Source: JAJFUG01 sp964386505 (GTDB lineage Bacteria > Gemmatimonadota > Glassbacteria > GWA2-58-10). From it: 7,565 nucleotides of DNA. The position numbers and the translations under genes were made by a program. Numbering within the stretch: the first letter of the stretch is position 1; each line of letters starts with the position of its first letter. Positions 1 through 5,591 of this stretch are shown here, piece by piece. Location: assembly GCA_964386505.1 (NCBI GenBank), contig CAYLSM010000217.1, forward strand, positions 1 through 7,565, given 5' to 3'. Below the pieces are notes generated by a model. It had not been told where the DNA came from, did not search any database, and saw nothing but the letters and a program-made list of their open reading frames with translations.

Positions 1-780
1 GTAGACCGCCAGGTCCGGCCGCGCGGCCAGCACACTCTCCAGGACATAGCTGTCGGCTGACGGAGCAGGGACACCCTCGGCCGTATCGGCGAAAGCCTGC
101 GTGTCATCCATTGCCAGGCCCAAGCTGCGCAGAAGCTCGGCCCGGGCGGTCTGCACCCGGTAGCCGGCGCTGTTCAGACGGACCTGGGCCTCATCCACGC
201 GCACCTGGCCGTTCAGGACCTCGTCCCAGGTCAGACGGCCCGTGTCGTAGATCGCCCGCAGGTCTTTCAGATGCGCCTGTGCCGTGGCCAGCGAGGTCTC
301 GGCCACCCGACGTTCGCTGGCAGCTCCCTGCAGGGCCAAAAACGCCGCTCCGGCACTGTAGGCCAGGTCCTGACGCAGCGAGCCAAGACTGCAGCCGGCG
401 GCCTCCAACTGACTGCGGTCGGCCTCCAGGGCCGCGCGGCGTCGTCCCCAGTCGTACAGAAGGTAGTCCGCCTGCACGACCAGCGACAGGTCATCGTGGT
501 CGCCGAGCCGGACATTGCGGCCCGGGAAATTCACCTCCGGCACGTAGCTGGCGACAGAATAGTTTCCCGAGAATTTAAGCTGCGGACGGAACGCCGTGCC
601 GGTCTCATCCACCACCCGGGCGGCCTGCTCCACACGCCAGGCCCCGGAAGCGGCCAGAGGGTGGCTCTTGACCGCCCGCTCCACGCAGTCCCAGAACCCC
701 ATCGCAGTCTCAGCCCGCGCCGCGGGCACCGCAGCCAGCGCGCCCAGGACAGCAAGCAATCCCAATCTCAGCCCACGCAC
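1..780 (-). CDS. TolC-family outer-membrane efflux protein, N-terminal 260 residues (partial)
   Basis: Outer-membrane channel of the TolC/OEP type, which would form the exit duct of a tripartite efflux pump or type I secretion system. Translating the minus strand gives an uninterrupted 260-codon frame to the window edge. Residues 1-23 look like a Sec signal peptide (Arg-rich start, Leu/Ala core, cleavage after Ala-Arg-Ala). The mature part opens with GFWDCVERAVKSHPL, the usual start of OEP repeats. Residues ~150-215 show the long amphipathic helices typical of the family, with a G-R-L-T-x-x-E-V-L-N turn followed by a heptad-like Ala/Leu helix ending in LLRSLGL. I chose the GTG at 780 because AAGGAGG (792-786) lies 5 bases before it; an in-frame GTG at 786 overlaps that ribosome site. 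The site overlaps the stop codon of the tetR-like gene upstream, so the two are probably one operon. Pump partners (membrane-fusion protein, RND or ABC transporter) would be expected beyond the window. Substrate unknown. Confidence 0.88.
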   Translation of the reverse strand, partial: MRGLRLGLLAVLGALAAVPAARAETAMGFWDCVERAVKSHPLAASGAWRVEQAARVVDETGTAFRPQLKFSGNYSVASYVPEVNFPGRNVRLGDHDDLSLVVQADYLLYDWGRRRAALEADRSQLEAAGCSLGSLRQDLAYSAGAAFLALQGAASERRVAETSLATAQAHLKDLRAIYDTGRLTWDEVLNGQVRVDEAQVRLNSAGYRVQTARAELLRSLGLAMDDTQAFADTAEGVPAPSADSYVLESVLAARPDLAVY

Positions 781-790
781 AGACACCTCC

Positions 791-1441
791 TTATTTCTGC
801 AGAATTCCGTTCAGGTACAAGTCAATGACATGTTGCGGCCGCTCGGCGGCGAAACGCTCGGAGTCCGAATCGCCACGATTCAGGATCGTGTCGGCCACCG
901 GGCGCAGGAAATAATACCCGGCCGCCATCCCGATCAACGAGGCCAGAGCGTGCATCGGGTCCACTTCCCGGAGACGTCCTTTCCGGCGCCCCTCGGCAAG
1001 CAACTCGGGCCAGAAACGCTGGATCGGGAAATCGTACTCGGCCATCATCTCAACCATCACTTTCCTGAGGGTCGGGGCCCCGGCCGCCAACTCGCGCAGC
1101 AAGGTGCGCATGACGTGCGGGTCGCCGTACAGTTCGCAGTAGAATCCCACCAGCGAGCGCACTTTGTCCTCGGCTTCCCCATCCCGGGAGATAATCCCGA
1201 CCAAACGTCCGATTTTCTGATGCAGTATCTTGCGGAACACCTGCTCGTACAGCTCCTGCTTGCTGCTGAAATAGTAATATATCATGGCTTTGTTGGCCCC
1301 GGAGCGCTCGGCGATGCGCTGCATGCGGGCGCCGTCCGGCCCGTGCTCCACAAACTCCTGTATCGCCGCCGCCAGAATACGGCCGCGCGTGGCGGCCTCA
1401 TCCTCAACCCGTACCGGCCTTACGTCCGGATTCTCTTCCAT
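791..1441 (-). CDS. TetR/AcrR-family transcriptional regulator
   Basis: DNA-binding repressor, 216 aa, the usual length for the family. Residues ~18-64 are the TetR_N domain: an initial helix (RGRILAAAIQEFVEHG) and a helix-turn-helix at about 39-60 containing RIAERSGANKAMIYYYFSSK, which ends in the family's characteristic Y-Y-Y-F-S/K-x-K-x-E-L signature. The rest (about 70-216) is helical and would hold the ligand pocket and dimer interface; it is too divergent for me to name a ligand. Start ATG at 1441 has an AAGGAG/GGGGG purine tract upstream. The gene lies 10 bases before a TolC-family gene on the same strand, with the stop TAA forming part of the next gene's Shine-Dalgarno, so it is likely to control that efflux operon. 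Its own promoter carries TetR-type repeats (1469-1496), suggesting autoregulation. Family assignment is firm; the regulated compound is unknown. Confidence 0.93.
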   Translation of the reverse strand: MEENPDVRPVRVEDEAATRGRILAAAIQEFVEHGPDGARMQRIAERSGANKAMIYYYFSSKQELYEQVFRKILHQKIGRLVGIISRDGEAEDKVRSLVGFYCELYGDPHVMRTLLRELAAGAPTLRKVMVEMMAEYDFPIQRFWPELLAEGRRKGRLREVDPMHALASLIGMAAGYYFLRPVADTILNRGDSDSERFAAERPQHVIDLYLNGILQK

Positions 1442-1468
1442 GCCTGCCCCCTCTCCTTGACTGACCGT

Positions 1469-1496
1469 TTGGTTTAACTAACCAGTTGGTTAACTA
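1469..1496. promoter_or_regulatory. Candidate TetR-family operator
   Basis: TTAACTAACCAGTTGGTTAA at 1474-1493 is an imperfect palindrome (16 of 20 positions symmetric). The element TTGGTT(T)AACTA also occurs twice in direct orientation, at 1469-1480 and 1486-1496, about 17 bases apart. TAACC/GGTTA half-sites are common for TetR-family repressors of efflux genes. The repeats sit exactly on the predicted transcription start of the divergent tetR-like gene, where a bound dimer would block RNA polymerase. It is about 50 bases upstream of the sigma-54 element on the other strand. Binding is inferred. Confidence 0.65.
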
Positions 1497-1521
1497 TAAT
1501 AACCCCTCACCTACCTGTCAA
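1493..1521 (-). promoter_or_regulatory. Sigma-70 promoter of the tetR-tolC operon
   Basis: On the minus strand, TTGACA (1521-1516) is followed by 17 bases and then TATAGT (1498-1493): a perfect -35 and five of six -10 positions at optimal spacing. The predicted start is near 1486, about 45 bases before the tetR-like ATG. It overlaps the palindromic operator described separately. Confidence 0.8.
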
Positions 1522-1540
1522 GCCCTCCAGCATATATTTT

Positions 1541-1556
1541 TGGTACGCTCCTTGCA
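1541..1556 (+). promoter_or_regulatory. Sigma-54 (-24/-12) promoter candidate upstream of the lipoprotein gene
   Basis: TGGTACG-CTCC-TTGCA fits the sigma-54 (RpoN) consensus TGGYAYR-N4-TTGCW at every specified position, with the invariant GG and GC separated by exactly 10 bases. A T-rich stretch precedes it. The start would fall near 1567, giving a ~50-base leader before the ATG at 1618. No convincing sigma-70 promoter is visible for this gene. Sigma-54 promoters need an activator bound upstream; I could not identify its site. Confidence 0.6.
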
Positions 1557-1617
1557 TCCTTTGCCGGTCGCGGAACGCAATTTCAAGTCGAACCCGCTGA
1601 ACACGGGGATTTAACGA

Positions 1618-2532
1618 ATGCCTGCGCGGAAAAAACTTTCAGCCGTCCACGGCCGGGCGGCACTTTTCACCCTGGCGTTGCTGTTGCTGCTGGGCCTGTC
1701 CTGCAGCAGCGGCAACCACGAGAGTACCCCCCTGTCCCCGGTGGACGGCGGCGATGTCTCCGACGGCGGTGGCGGAAACGCTGTCATCACCCCGGCCGAG
1801 GTGGACCTCGACCTGAGCCTCACCGTGCGCGACTCCACCCAAAGCGGAACCCTTCTGGCAGTGGCCCGCGACGGCACTGTCTCGGACAGCACGCACCTGT
1901 ACATCGATGTCCAGATCAACAATCTCGGACCGGAGCTGGTCTATGTCCCGGCCGAGGCTCGCCATATCACCCTCAACATCCGGCTCAGCTTCGTGGATGT
2001 GCCCTGGCTGCACTTTTTCGACCGCGGACGGCTGGAAATCGTGATCGGCCAGACCGAGACCGGTTACCAGGCCAGCGAAAAAGTGGATTTCAGTTTCCTG
2101 TCCGATACCACACTCAGTTTCGCGATGCCGGTCACGCGGGTGGACACGTTCAAGGTGGCGGACAACGTGGCGGTCTGGGGCACGGTGCTGGCCAAGGACC
2201 GCTATGTTCAGGCCGACAGCGTGAAAGCCTTCACCTCGGCCACGCTTCCCGCCGGGTTTGTCAAGCCTGACCTGGTCGGCTATGTACGCAGCGCCGATCT
2301 CAGCGCCTCACGTCTGTATGTCTCGGCCGCCACTGTGGTGATAGACCCTCTGCGGACAAAGGTTTACGACACCGAGGGCCGTCAGACAGGCATCGAGATG
2401 CTCAACGACGGCCGCAACCGCCTGACTGTCACCGCCCTGGCCTGGGGCTACAACCTCAGCGGCGGGATGATCGCCAACGGCTGGGAGTTCCGCAACTACG
2501 ACCTGTACGTCGCCCGCCCCCTGAATCCCTGA
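1618..2532 (+). CDS. Probable secreted lipoprotein of unknown function
   Basis: 304 aa; I do not recognise the family. The N-terminus is a lipoprotein-like signal: basic residues (R4, K5, K6, R13), a hydrophobic core ALFTLALLLLLGLS, then Cys29 followed by Ser-Ser. The lipobox is GLSC, with Gly rather than Leu at -3, so it is slightly off consensus. Residues ~30-55 are a Gly/Ser/Asp-rich linker containing GGGG, typical of a tether after a lipidated Cys. From ~58 to 304 the pattern of alternating hydrophobic and polar residues (DLDLSLTV, LYIDVQIN, ITLNIRLSF, RLEIVIGQ, LYVSAATVVI) suggests a beta-rich domain. No further Cys, no catalytic motif and no other membrane segment are evident. The ATG at 1618 has only a weak GGGGA ribosome site 8 bases upstream. 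It is transcribed divergently from the tetR-tolC operon and stands alone; the next gene has its own promoter. A sigma-54 element at 1541 probably drives it. An outer-membrane or periplasmic surface role is inferred. Confidence 0.75.
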   Translation: MPARKKLSAVHGRAALFTLALLLLLGLSCSSGNHESTPLSPVDGGDVSDGGGGNAVITPAEVDLDLSLTVRDSTQSGTLLAVARDGTVSDSTHLYIDVQINNLGPELVYVPAEARHITLNIRLSFVDVPWLHFFDRGRLEIVIGQTETGYQASEKVDFSFLSDTTLSFAMPVTRVDTFKVADNVAVWGTVLAKDRYVQADSVKAFTSATLPAGFVKPDLVGYVRSADLSASRLYVSAATVVIDPLRTKVYDTEGRQTGIEMLNDGRNRLTVTALAWGYNLSGGMIANGWEFRNYDLYVARPLNP

Positions 2533-2570
2533 TTGCCCGGCTCCATGTGAATTAGGTGCGCCGCAATCCC

Positions 2571-2599
2571 TTGACAGTTCTATTTTTTTTTAATACAAT
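2571..2599 (+). promoter_or_regulatory. Sigma-70 promoter of the acidic mini-protein gene
   Basis: TTGACA (2571-2576), a 17-base spacer with an eight-plus T tract, and TACAAT (2594-2599): a consensus -35 and a five-of-six -10 at ideal spacing. The start is predicted near 2606, leaving a ~118-base, relatively AT-rich leader before the ATG at 2724. It lies in the 191-base gap after the lipoprotein gene, which otherwise shows no clear terminator. Confidence 0.78.
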
Positions 2600-2723
2600 A
2601 AGGCAACTTTTTTCAGGCCCACCAAGAATCGCCGTAACAACTTTGATTTCAATTAATTACAGATTGCACGCCATCAAAGGTGGAGCTTCTACATCACACC
2701 CGAGAGATGCCGGAGGAACCGTT

Positions 2724-2903
2724 ATGAAGGATTATTACGACGACGAGGAGAACATGGAAGACGATTTCGAGGAAGATTTCGAGGACGAAGACCTCGAAGA
2801 AGACGACCTGTTCGATGAGGACATGGAGTACGACGAGGACGAGGAAGACCTCGACGACGAGTATTTCGACGAGGACGAGGACGAGATAGACGATTACGAC
2901 TGA
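2724..2903 (+). CDS. Extremely acidic 59-aa protein, function unknown
   Basis: 59 residues, of which 41 are Asp or Glu (24 or so Asp), with a single basic residue (Lys2) and nine Tyr/Phe spaced fairly regularly among the acids (Y4, Y5, F15, F19, F30, Y36, Y47, F48, Y58). There is no signal peptide, membrane segment or Cys. I chose ATG 2724 because GGAGG (2712-2716) is 7 bases upstream; the frame stays open back to 2556, but that extension starts before the predicted transcription start and has an unrelated, basic and hydrophobic composition. It has its own strong promoter (2571-2599), so it is likely expressed well and alone. I do not recognise a family. Proteins of this composition can be DNA- or RNA-mimicking inhibitors, chaperone-like binders of basic proteins such as ribosomal proteins, or metal binders; none of these can be chosen from the sequence. 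The good ribosome site and promoter argue that it is real rather than a low-complexity artefact. Confidence 0.72.
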   Translation: MKDYYDDEENMEDDFEEDFEDEDLEEDDLFDEDMEYDEDEEDLDDEYFDEDEDEIDDYD

Positions 2904-2908
2904 ACAGG

Positions 2909-2927
2909 GGTGTCCTTAAGCGGACCC
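2909..2927 (+). terminator. Weak hairpin after the acidic gene, doubtful terminator
   Basis: GG-T-GTCC, loop TTAAGC, GGAC-CC form a six-pair stem with one bulged T, starting 5 bases after the stop codon. No T run follows, so it is not a proper intrinsic terminator; it may protect the mRNA 3' end or be chance. Confidence 0.25.
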
Positions 2928-2988
2928 GGAACGGCGGCGAATGGCTGGGGAAGGTCGGCTGGACATTGCTTCGGCGTTCCATTTTCTC

Positions 2989-3017
2989 TTGACAAGACTA
3001 ACACTTAAGCCTAATAT
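2989..3017 (+). promoter_or_regulatory. Strong sigma-70 promoter for the leader/sRNA upstream of lysA
   Basis: TTGACA (2989-2994), 17-base spacer, TAATAT (3012-3017). The start is predicted at about 3024. The next coding start is 332 bases downstream (lysA, 3356), so the transcript begins with a long structured non-coding segment. No other promoter is visible between here and lysA. Confidence 0.8.
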
Positions 3018-3023
3018 ACACCG

Positions 3024-3301
3024 GTGTTTCGGCTGACATTGCCTTAGGGGGCCGAAACCTGAATTCAAGTTATCGGCCGCGGGATGCCCAAGGTTAATAC
3101 CCGCGGCTAACTCTCTGCCCCGGATACAGACCGGAGCGGACCACCCCGCGGCCCGGCTGATTCGTAGCGCGCCTGGCTGTAGAGCGGAGAGAGCGGACAG
3201 CCTCCGCAGTCTATGGTCAAGCCTGTGTGGTCACCGTATTTGCGAGAATTGTTATCGGCGATCTGAATCCGCTGGCCGTTTAATTACGACAGCGGTTTTT
3301 T
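3024..3301 (+). ncRNA. Candidate structured small RNA or attenuator leader of lysA (~278 nt)
   Basis: This is the gene-free stretch between the acidic protein and lysA. It is bounded by a near-perfect promoter (2989-3017) and an intrinsic terminator (3269-3301). Clear hairpins in order: GTTTCGGC/GCCGAAAC (3026-3033 with 3051-3058, perfect 8 bp); GCCGCGGG/CCCGCGGC (3076-3083 with 3100-3107, perfect 8 bp); CCGG-GCGG/CCGC-CCGG (3131-3156); GGCTGT/ACAGCC (3175-3180 with 3197-3202), which competes with GCGGAG/CTCCGC (3184-3189 with 3202-3207); and TATGGT/ACCGTA around 3212-3238. The heptamer GAGCGGA occurs three times (3134, 3182, 3191) and its last six bases can pair with the first bases of the terminator (TCCGCT, 3268-3273), a possible antiterminator. 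There is no long ORF. It does not match the L-box lysine riboswitch, T-box, SAM, TPP, cobalamin or glycine consensus that I know, nor tmRNA, RNase P or SRP RNA. Whether it is an independent sRNA or a regulated leader is undecided. Confidence 0.55.
3269..3301 (+). terminator. Intrinsic terminator between the leader/sRNA and lysA
   Basis: CCGCTG (3269-3274) pairs with CAGCGG (3290-3295), continued after a small internal loop by CGT/ACG, closing a TTAATT loop; six T residues follow (3296-3301). It sits 54 bases before the lysA ATG. With no promoter visible in between, lysA expression would need read-through, i.e. attenuation, or an upstream-independent promoter I cannot see. Confidence 0.8.
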
Positions 3302-3336
3302 ATTTATCCCAAACCCTTTTTTATTTATCCCAAACC
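3296..3336 (+). repeat. Two tandem copies of a 20-bp sequence in the terminator tail
   Basis: TTTTTTATTTATCCCAAACC occurs at 3296-3315 and again at 3317-3336, identical and one base apart (period 21). The first copy contains the T run of the terminator. It looks like a recent local duplication between the terminator and the lysA ribosome site. Confidence 0.9.
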
Positions 3337-3355
3337 TTAAGGATTGAAAAGTATC

Positions 3356-4600
3356 ATGCAGGATTTCCAGTACAGCGGGGGCCGTCTCTGTTGTGAAGAG
3401 GTGCCCCTGGAGAGCCTGGCCGCACAGGTGGGCACCCCCTGTTATGTCTACAGCGAGCGGGCTCTGACCCGCGCGTTCACCGAGTTGGACCGGGCTTTCG
3501 ACGGGATTGACCACTTGGTCTGTTTTTCGGTCAAGAGTAATGCCAACCTGGCGGTGATCAAGCACCTGGGCGACTTGGGCGCAGGCTCTGACATCGTCTC
3601 GGGCGGCGAGCTGTACCGCTCGCTCAAAGCCGGCATTCCTGGTGAACGGATCGTATTCAGTGGTGTTGGAAAATCGGACGCCGAGATACGTTACGCCCTG
3701 GAGAGCGGCATCCTCTGTTTCAACGTGGAGAGCGTGCCCGAGCTGGAGTCGATTGATCGCGTGGCCGCCGGGATGGGCTTAACCGCCCCGGTCTCGCTGC
3801 GGATCAACCCGGATGTGGAGAGCCATACCCACGAGTACACGGCCACCGGCAAGAAAGAGAAAAAGTTCGGCGTGCCGCTGGATGATTCTTTCGAGTTGTA
3901 CCGCGAGGTGGCCCGTTTCAGCCACCTGCGCCCGTTTGGCCTTGACATGCATATCGGCTCGCAGATCGTGACCTACGATCCCTTTGTCGAGGCGCTGACC
4001 AAGCTGGTCGAGCTGTATCACCGTCTGGCTGAAAACGGCATCGAGCTCCAGTCCATCGATATCGGCGGCGGGCTGGGCATCCGCTACAAGGATGAGGAGC
4101 CGATGTGCCCCCGGGTGTTCGCCCAGGCGATCCTGCCGCTGGTCAAGCCACTGGGCTGCCGCCTGATCCTGGAACCGGGGCGCTACATCAGCGGCAACGC
4201 CGGCGCCCTGGTCACCCGGGTTGTTTATTACAAGCAGACCGCGGTCAAGAATTTCGCAATCGTGGATGCCGGGATGAACGACCTGATCCGTCCCAGCCTC
4301 TACGGCTCGTACCACAAGATACTGCCCGTGACCGAGGCCAGTGGCGCGTCCAAGGTGAAAATGGACGTGGTCGGCCCGATCTGCGAAAGCGGCGATTTCC
4401 TGGCCCATGACCGCGAGCTGTCCCCGGTGCGCCGCGGCGACCTTCTGGCCGTGCTCTCGGCCGGGGCTTACGGGTTCGTGATGAGCAGCAACTACAACAG
4501 CCGTCCCCGCGTGGCCGAGGTGCTGGTCTCCGGCAGCTCGCATCGCGTGGTCCGCCGGGCCGAGACCTACGAGGACCTGGTGCGCGGCGAGGAGATGTGA
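3356..4600 (+). CDS. lysA: Diaminopimelate decarboxylase
   Basis: PLP-dependent decarboxylase that converts meso-DAP to L-lysine, the last step of lysine synthesis; cytoplasmic. 414 aa, normal for LysA. It shows the fold-type III signatures: Lys60 in FSVKSNAN (PLP Schiff base), HIGSQI at 199-204, the glycine-rich phosphate loop IGGGLGI at 236-242, EPGRYISGNAG from 273, CESGD at 343-347 (catalytic Cys contributed across the dimer), and GAYGFVMSSNYNSRPRVAEV from about 370. I chose ATG 3356; AAGGA at 3339-3343 is 12 bases upstream, a little long. An in-frame TTG at 3344 would touch that site and is less likely. The gene lies downstream of the structured leader and terminator (3024-3301), so it may be controlled by premature termination. 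dapF starts 4 bases after its stop, so the two are co-transcribed. Confidence 0.95.
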   Translation: MQDFQYSGGRLCCEEVPLESLAAQVGTPCYVYSERALTRAFTELDRAFDGIDHLVCFSVKSNANLAVIKHLGDLGAGSDIVSGGELYRSLKAGIPGERIVFSGVGKSDAEIRYALESGILCFNVESVPELESIDRVAAGMGLTAPVSLRINPDVESHTHEYTATGKKEKKFGVPLDDSFELYREVARFSHLRPFGLDMHIGSQIVTYDPFVEALTKLVELYHRLAENGIELQSIDIGGGLGIRYKDEEPMCPRVFAQAILPLVKPLGCRLILEPGRYISGNAGALVTRVVYYKQTAVKNFAIVDAGMNDLIRPSLYGSYHKILPVTEASGASKVKMDVVGPICESGDFLAHDRELSPVRRGDLLAVLSAGAYGFVMSSNYNSRPRVAEVLVSGSSHRVVRRAETYEDLVRGEEM

Positions 4601-4604
4601 GGCT

Positions 4605-5456
4605 ATGATCGAGTTCACCAAGTGCCACGGCGCAGGCAATGACTATTTGTTTATCGACTGCCTGGAAAGCGCTCCCCCGGCCGACCCGGCCTCTCTTTCG
4701 GTGCGTATGAGCGAGCGCCATTTCGGCGCGGGAGCGGACGGGATCGTGCTGATACTTCCCCCGCAAGGGGCCAATGCCCACTGCCGGATGCGCATGTTCA
4801 ACGCGGATGGGAGCGAGGCCGAGATGTGCGGCAACGCGATCCGCTGCGTGGCCAAGCTGGTCCACGACCGGGCCCGGATAGACGCCGATCCGCTCAAAGT
4901 GGAGACAGGCGCCGGGCTTCTGACACTCAAGCTCAACCTGGGCGCGGACGGCAAAGTCGAGACCGTGCGGGTGGACATGGGCGCTCCGCGTTTCAACCCG
5001 GCCGAGGTGGGTGTGAACCTTCCCGGCGAGCGGGTGGTTGAGCATGCCCTGCAGGTCGGGGACCGCGAGTTCAGAATTACTTGCGTTTCGATGGGCAACC
5101 CGCACGCGGTGATCTTTCTGGATGAGCCGGTGGAGCAGTTCCCGGTGGAGCGTTACGGGAAAGTGATCGAGAATATGAATCTGTTTCCGCGCCGCACCAA
5201 TGTGGAGTTTGTCAACGTGCGCGGGGCGAACGCTCTGCGCCAGCGCACCTGGGAGCGCGGCTCGGGCGAGACCCTGGCCTGTGGCACGGGGGCCTCGGCG
5301 GTGGCCGTGGCCGCGGTGACCACGGGCCGCTGCAAGCCGGGCGCGGTGACAATCGACCTCAACGGCGGGCGGCTGACAATCGAATGGCGCGAGGGACAGA
5401 ACGTTTTCATGACCGGCCCGGCGGTGACAGTGTATACCGGAATCTGGCCCGAGTAA
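4605..5456 (+). CDS. dapF: Diaminopimelate epimerase
   Basis: Cofactor-independent epimerase that interconverts LL-DAP and meso-DAP, supplying both the peptidoglycan cross-linker and the LysA substrate. 283 aa, usual family length, with the two-domain pseudo-symmetric pattern: MIEFTKCHGAGNDY at the start, the first catalytic cysteine Cys75 in EMCGNAIRC, and the second, Cys226, in GSGETLACGTGASA. NADGSEAEMCGN and SMGNPHAV are also family landmarks. Start ATG 4605 follows the lysA stop by 4 bases, with the GAGGAG/TGAGG ribosome site lying in the end of lysA, indicating translational coupling. Together with dapL (which makes LL-DAP) this fits exactly the next step of the pathway. Downstream are two hairpin repeats before dapL. 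Confidence 0.96.
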   Translation: MIEFTKCHGAGNDYLFIDCLESAPPADPASLSVRMSERHFGAGADGIVLILPPQGANAHCRMRMFNADGSEAEMCGNAIRCVAKLVHDRARIDADPLKVETGAGLLTLKLNLGADGKVETVRVDMGAPRFNPAEVGVNLPGERVVEHALQVGDREFRITCVSMGNPHAVIFLDEPVEQFPVERYGKVIENMNLFPRRTNVEFVNVRGANALRQRTWERGSGETLACGTGASAVAVAAVTTGRCKPGAVTIDLNGGRLTIEWREGQNVFMTGPAVTVYTGIWPE

Positions 5457-5460
5457 CACC

Positions 5461-5482
5461 GGACGGACATATGGGTCCGCCC
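5461..5482. repeat. First intergenic hairpin (CGGAC/GTCCG)
   Basis: Directly after the dapF stop, CGGAC (5464-5468) and GTCCG (5475-5479) pair around ATATGG, with GG/CC extending the stem past a mismatch. It is followed by CCCCTAAATTGGGACATAAAG and then the larger palindrome; the two hairpins look like one compound repeat unit. No T run follows on either strand, so it is not a classical terminator. Confidence 0.5.
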
Positions 5483-5499
5483 CTAAATTGGGACATAAA

Positions 5500-5527
5500 G
5501 TAGGGGCAATTCATGAATTGCCCCTAC
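5500..5527. repeat. Perfect 28-bp palindrome between dapF and dapL
   Basis: The half-site GTAGGGGCAATTCA is followed immediately by its exact reverse complement, so the whole 28 bp is self-complementary with no spacer. GTAGGGGC...GCCCCTAC ends of this kind resemble short dispersed intergenic palindromes seen in many copies in some genomes. As RNA it would form a 12-14-bp hairpin and could stabilise or attenuate the mRNA between dapF and dapL. It has no T run, no ORF and no target-site duplication that I can see. Confidence 0.85.
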
Positions 5528-5591
5528 AGAGGAATCTTCCAACGACAACTTGACATTGCGAATGGATTTAGGCTGACCACAGGAGCTTTGG

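Noticed and set aside
2556..2723. N-terminal extension of the acidic protein to an ATG at 2556
   Set aside because: That start precedes the predicted promoter -10 and transcription start, lacks a ribosome site, and the encoded residues are unlike the acidic part.
2707..2727. Six-codon upstream ORF overlapping the acidic gene start
   Set aside because: No Shine-Dalgarno at proper spacing; its sequence is mostly the downstream gene's ribosome site.
3084..3110. Eight-codon ORF in the second leader hairpin
   Set aside because: Its start lies in the loop of a perfect 8-bp stem and it has no ribosome site; chance occurrence is likely.
3024..3301. Known riboswitch, T-box or housekeeping RNA in the lysA leader
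   Set aside because: I looked for L-box, T-box (GGTGGNACCGCG), SAM, TPP, cobalamin and glycine consensus blocks and for tmRNA, RNase P and SRP RNA landmarks. A GGGGTGGTCCGC string exists only on the opposite strand, and GCGGCTAACTC at 3103 resembles a short 16S rRNA segment without any flanking match.
3344..3355. TTG start for lysA at 3344
   Set aside because: The AAGGA ribosome site ends directly at the TTG, leaving no spacer; ATG 3356 aligns better with the usual LysA N-terminus.
3779..5459. Long open frames on the minus strand opposite lysA, dapF and dapL
   Set aside because: They are His/Arg/Ala-rich antisense readings of strongly conserved GC-rich genes with no recognisable motif.
5550..5578. 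Promoter for dapL from TTGACA at 5550
   Set aside because: No acceptable -10 lies 16-18 bases downstream (the expected place reads CTGACC).
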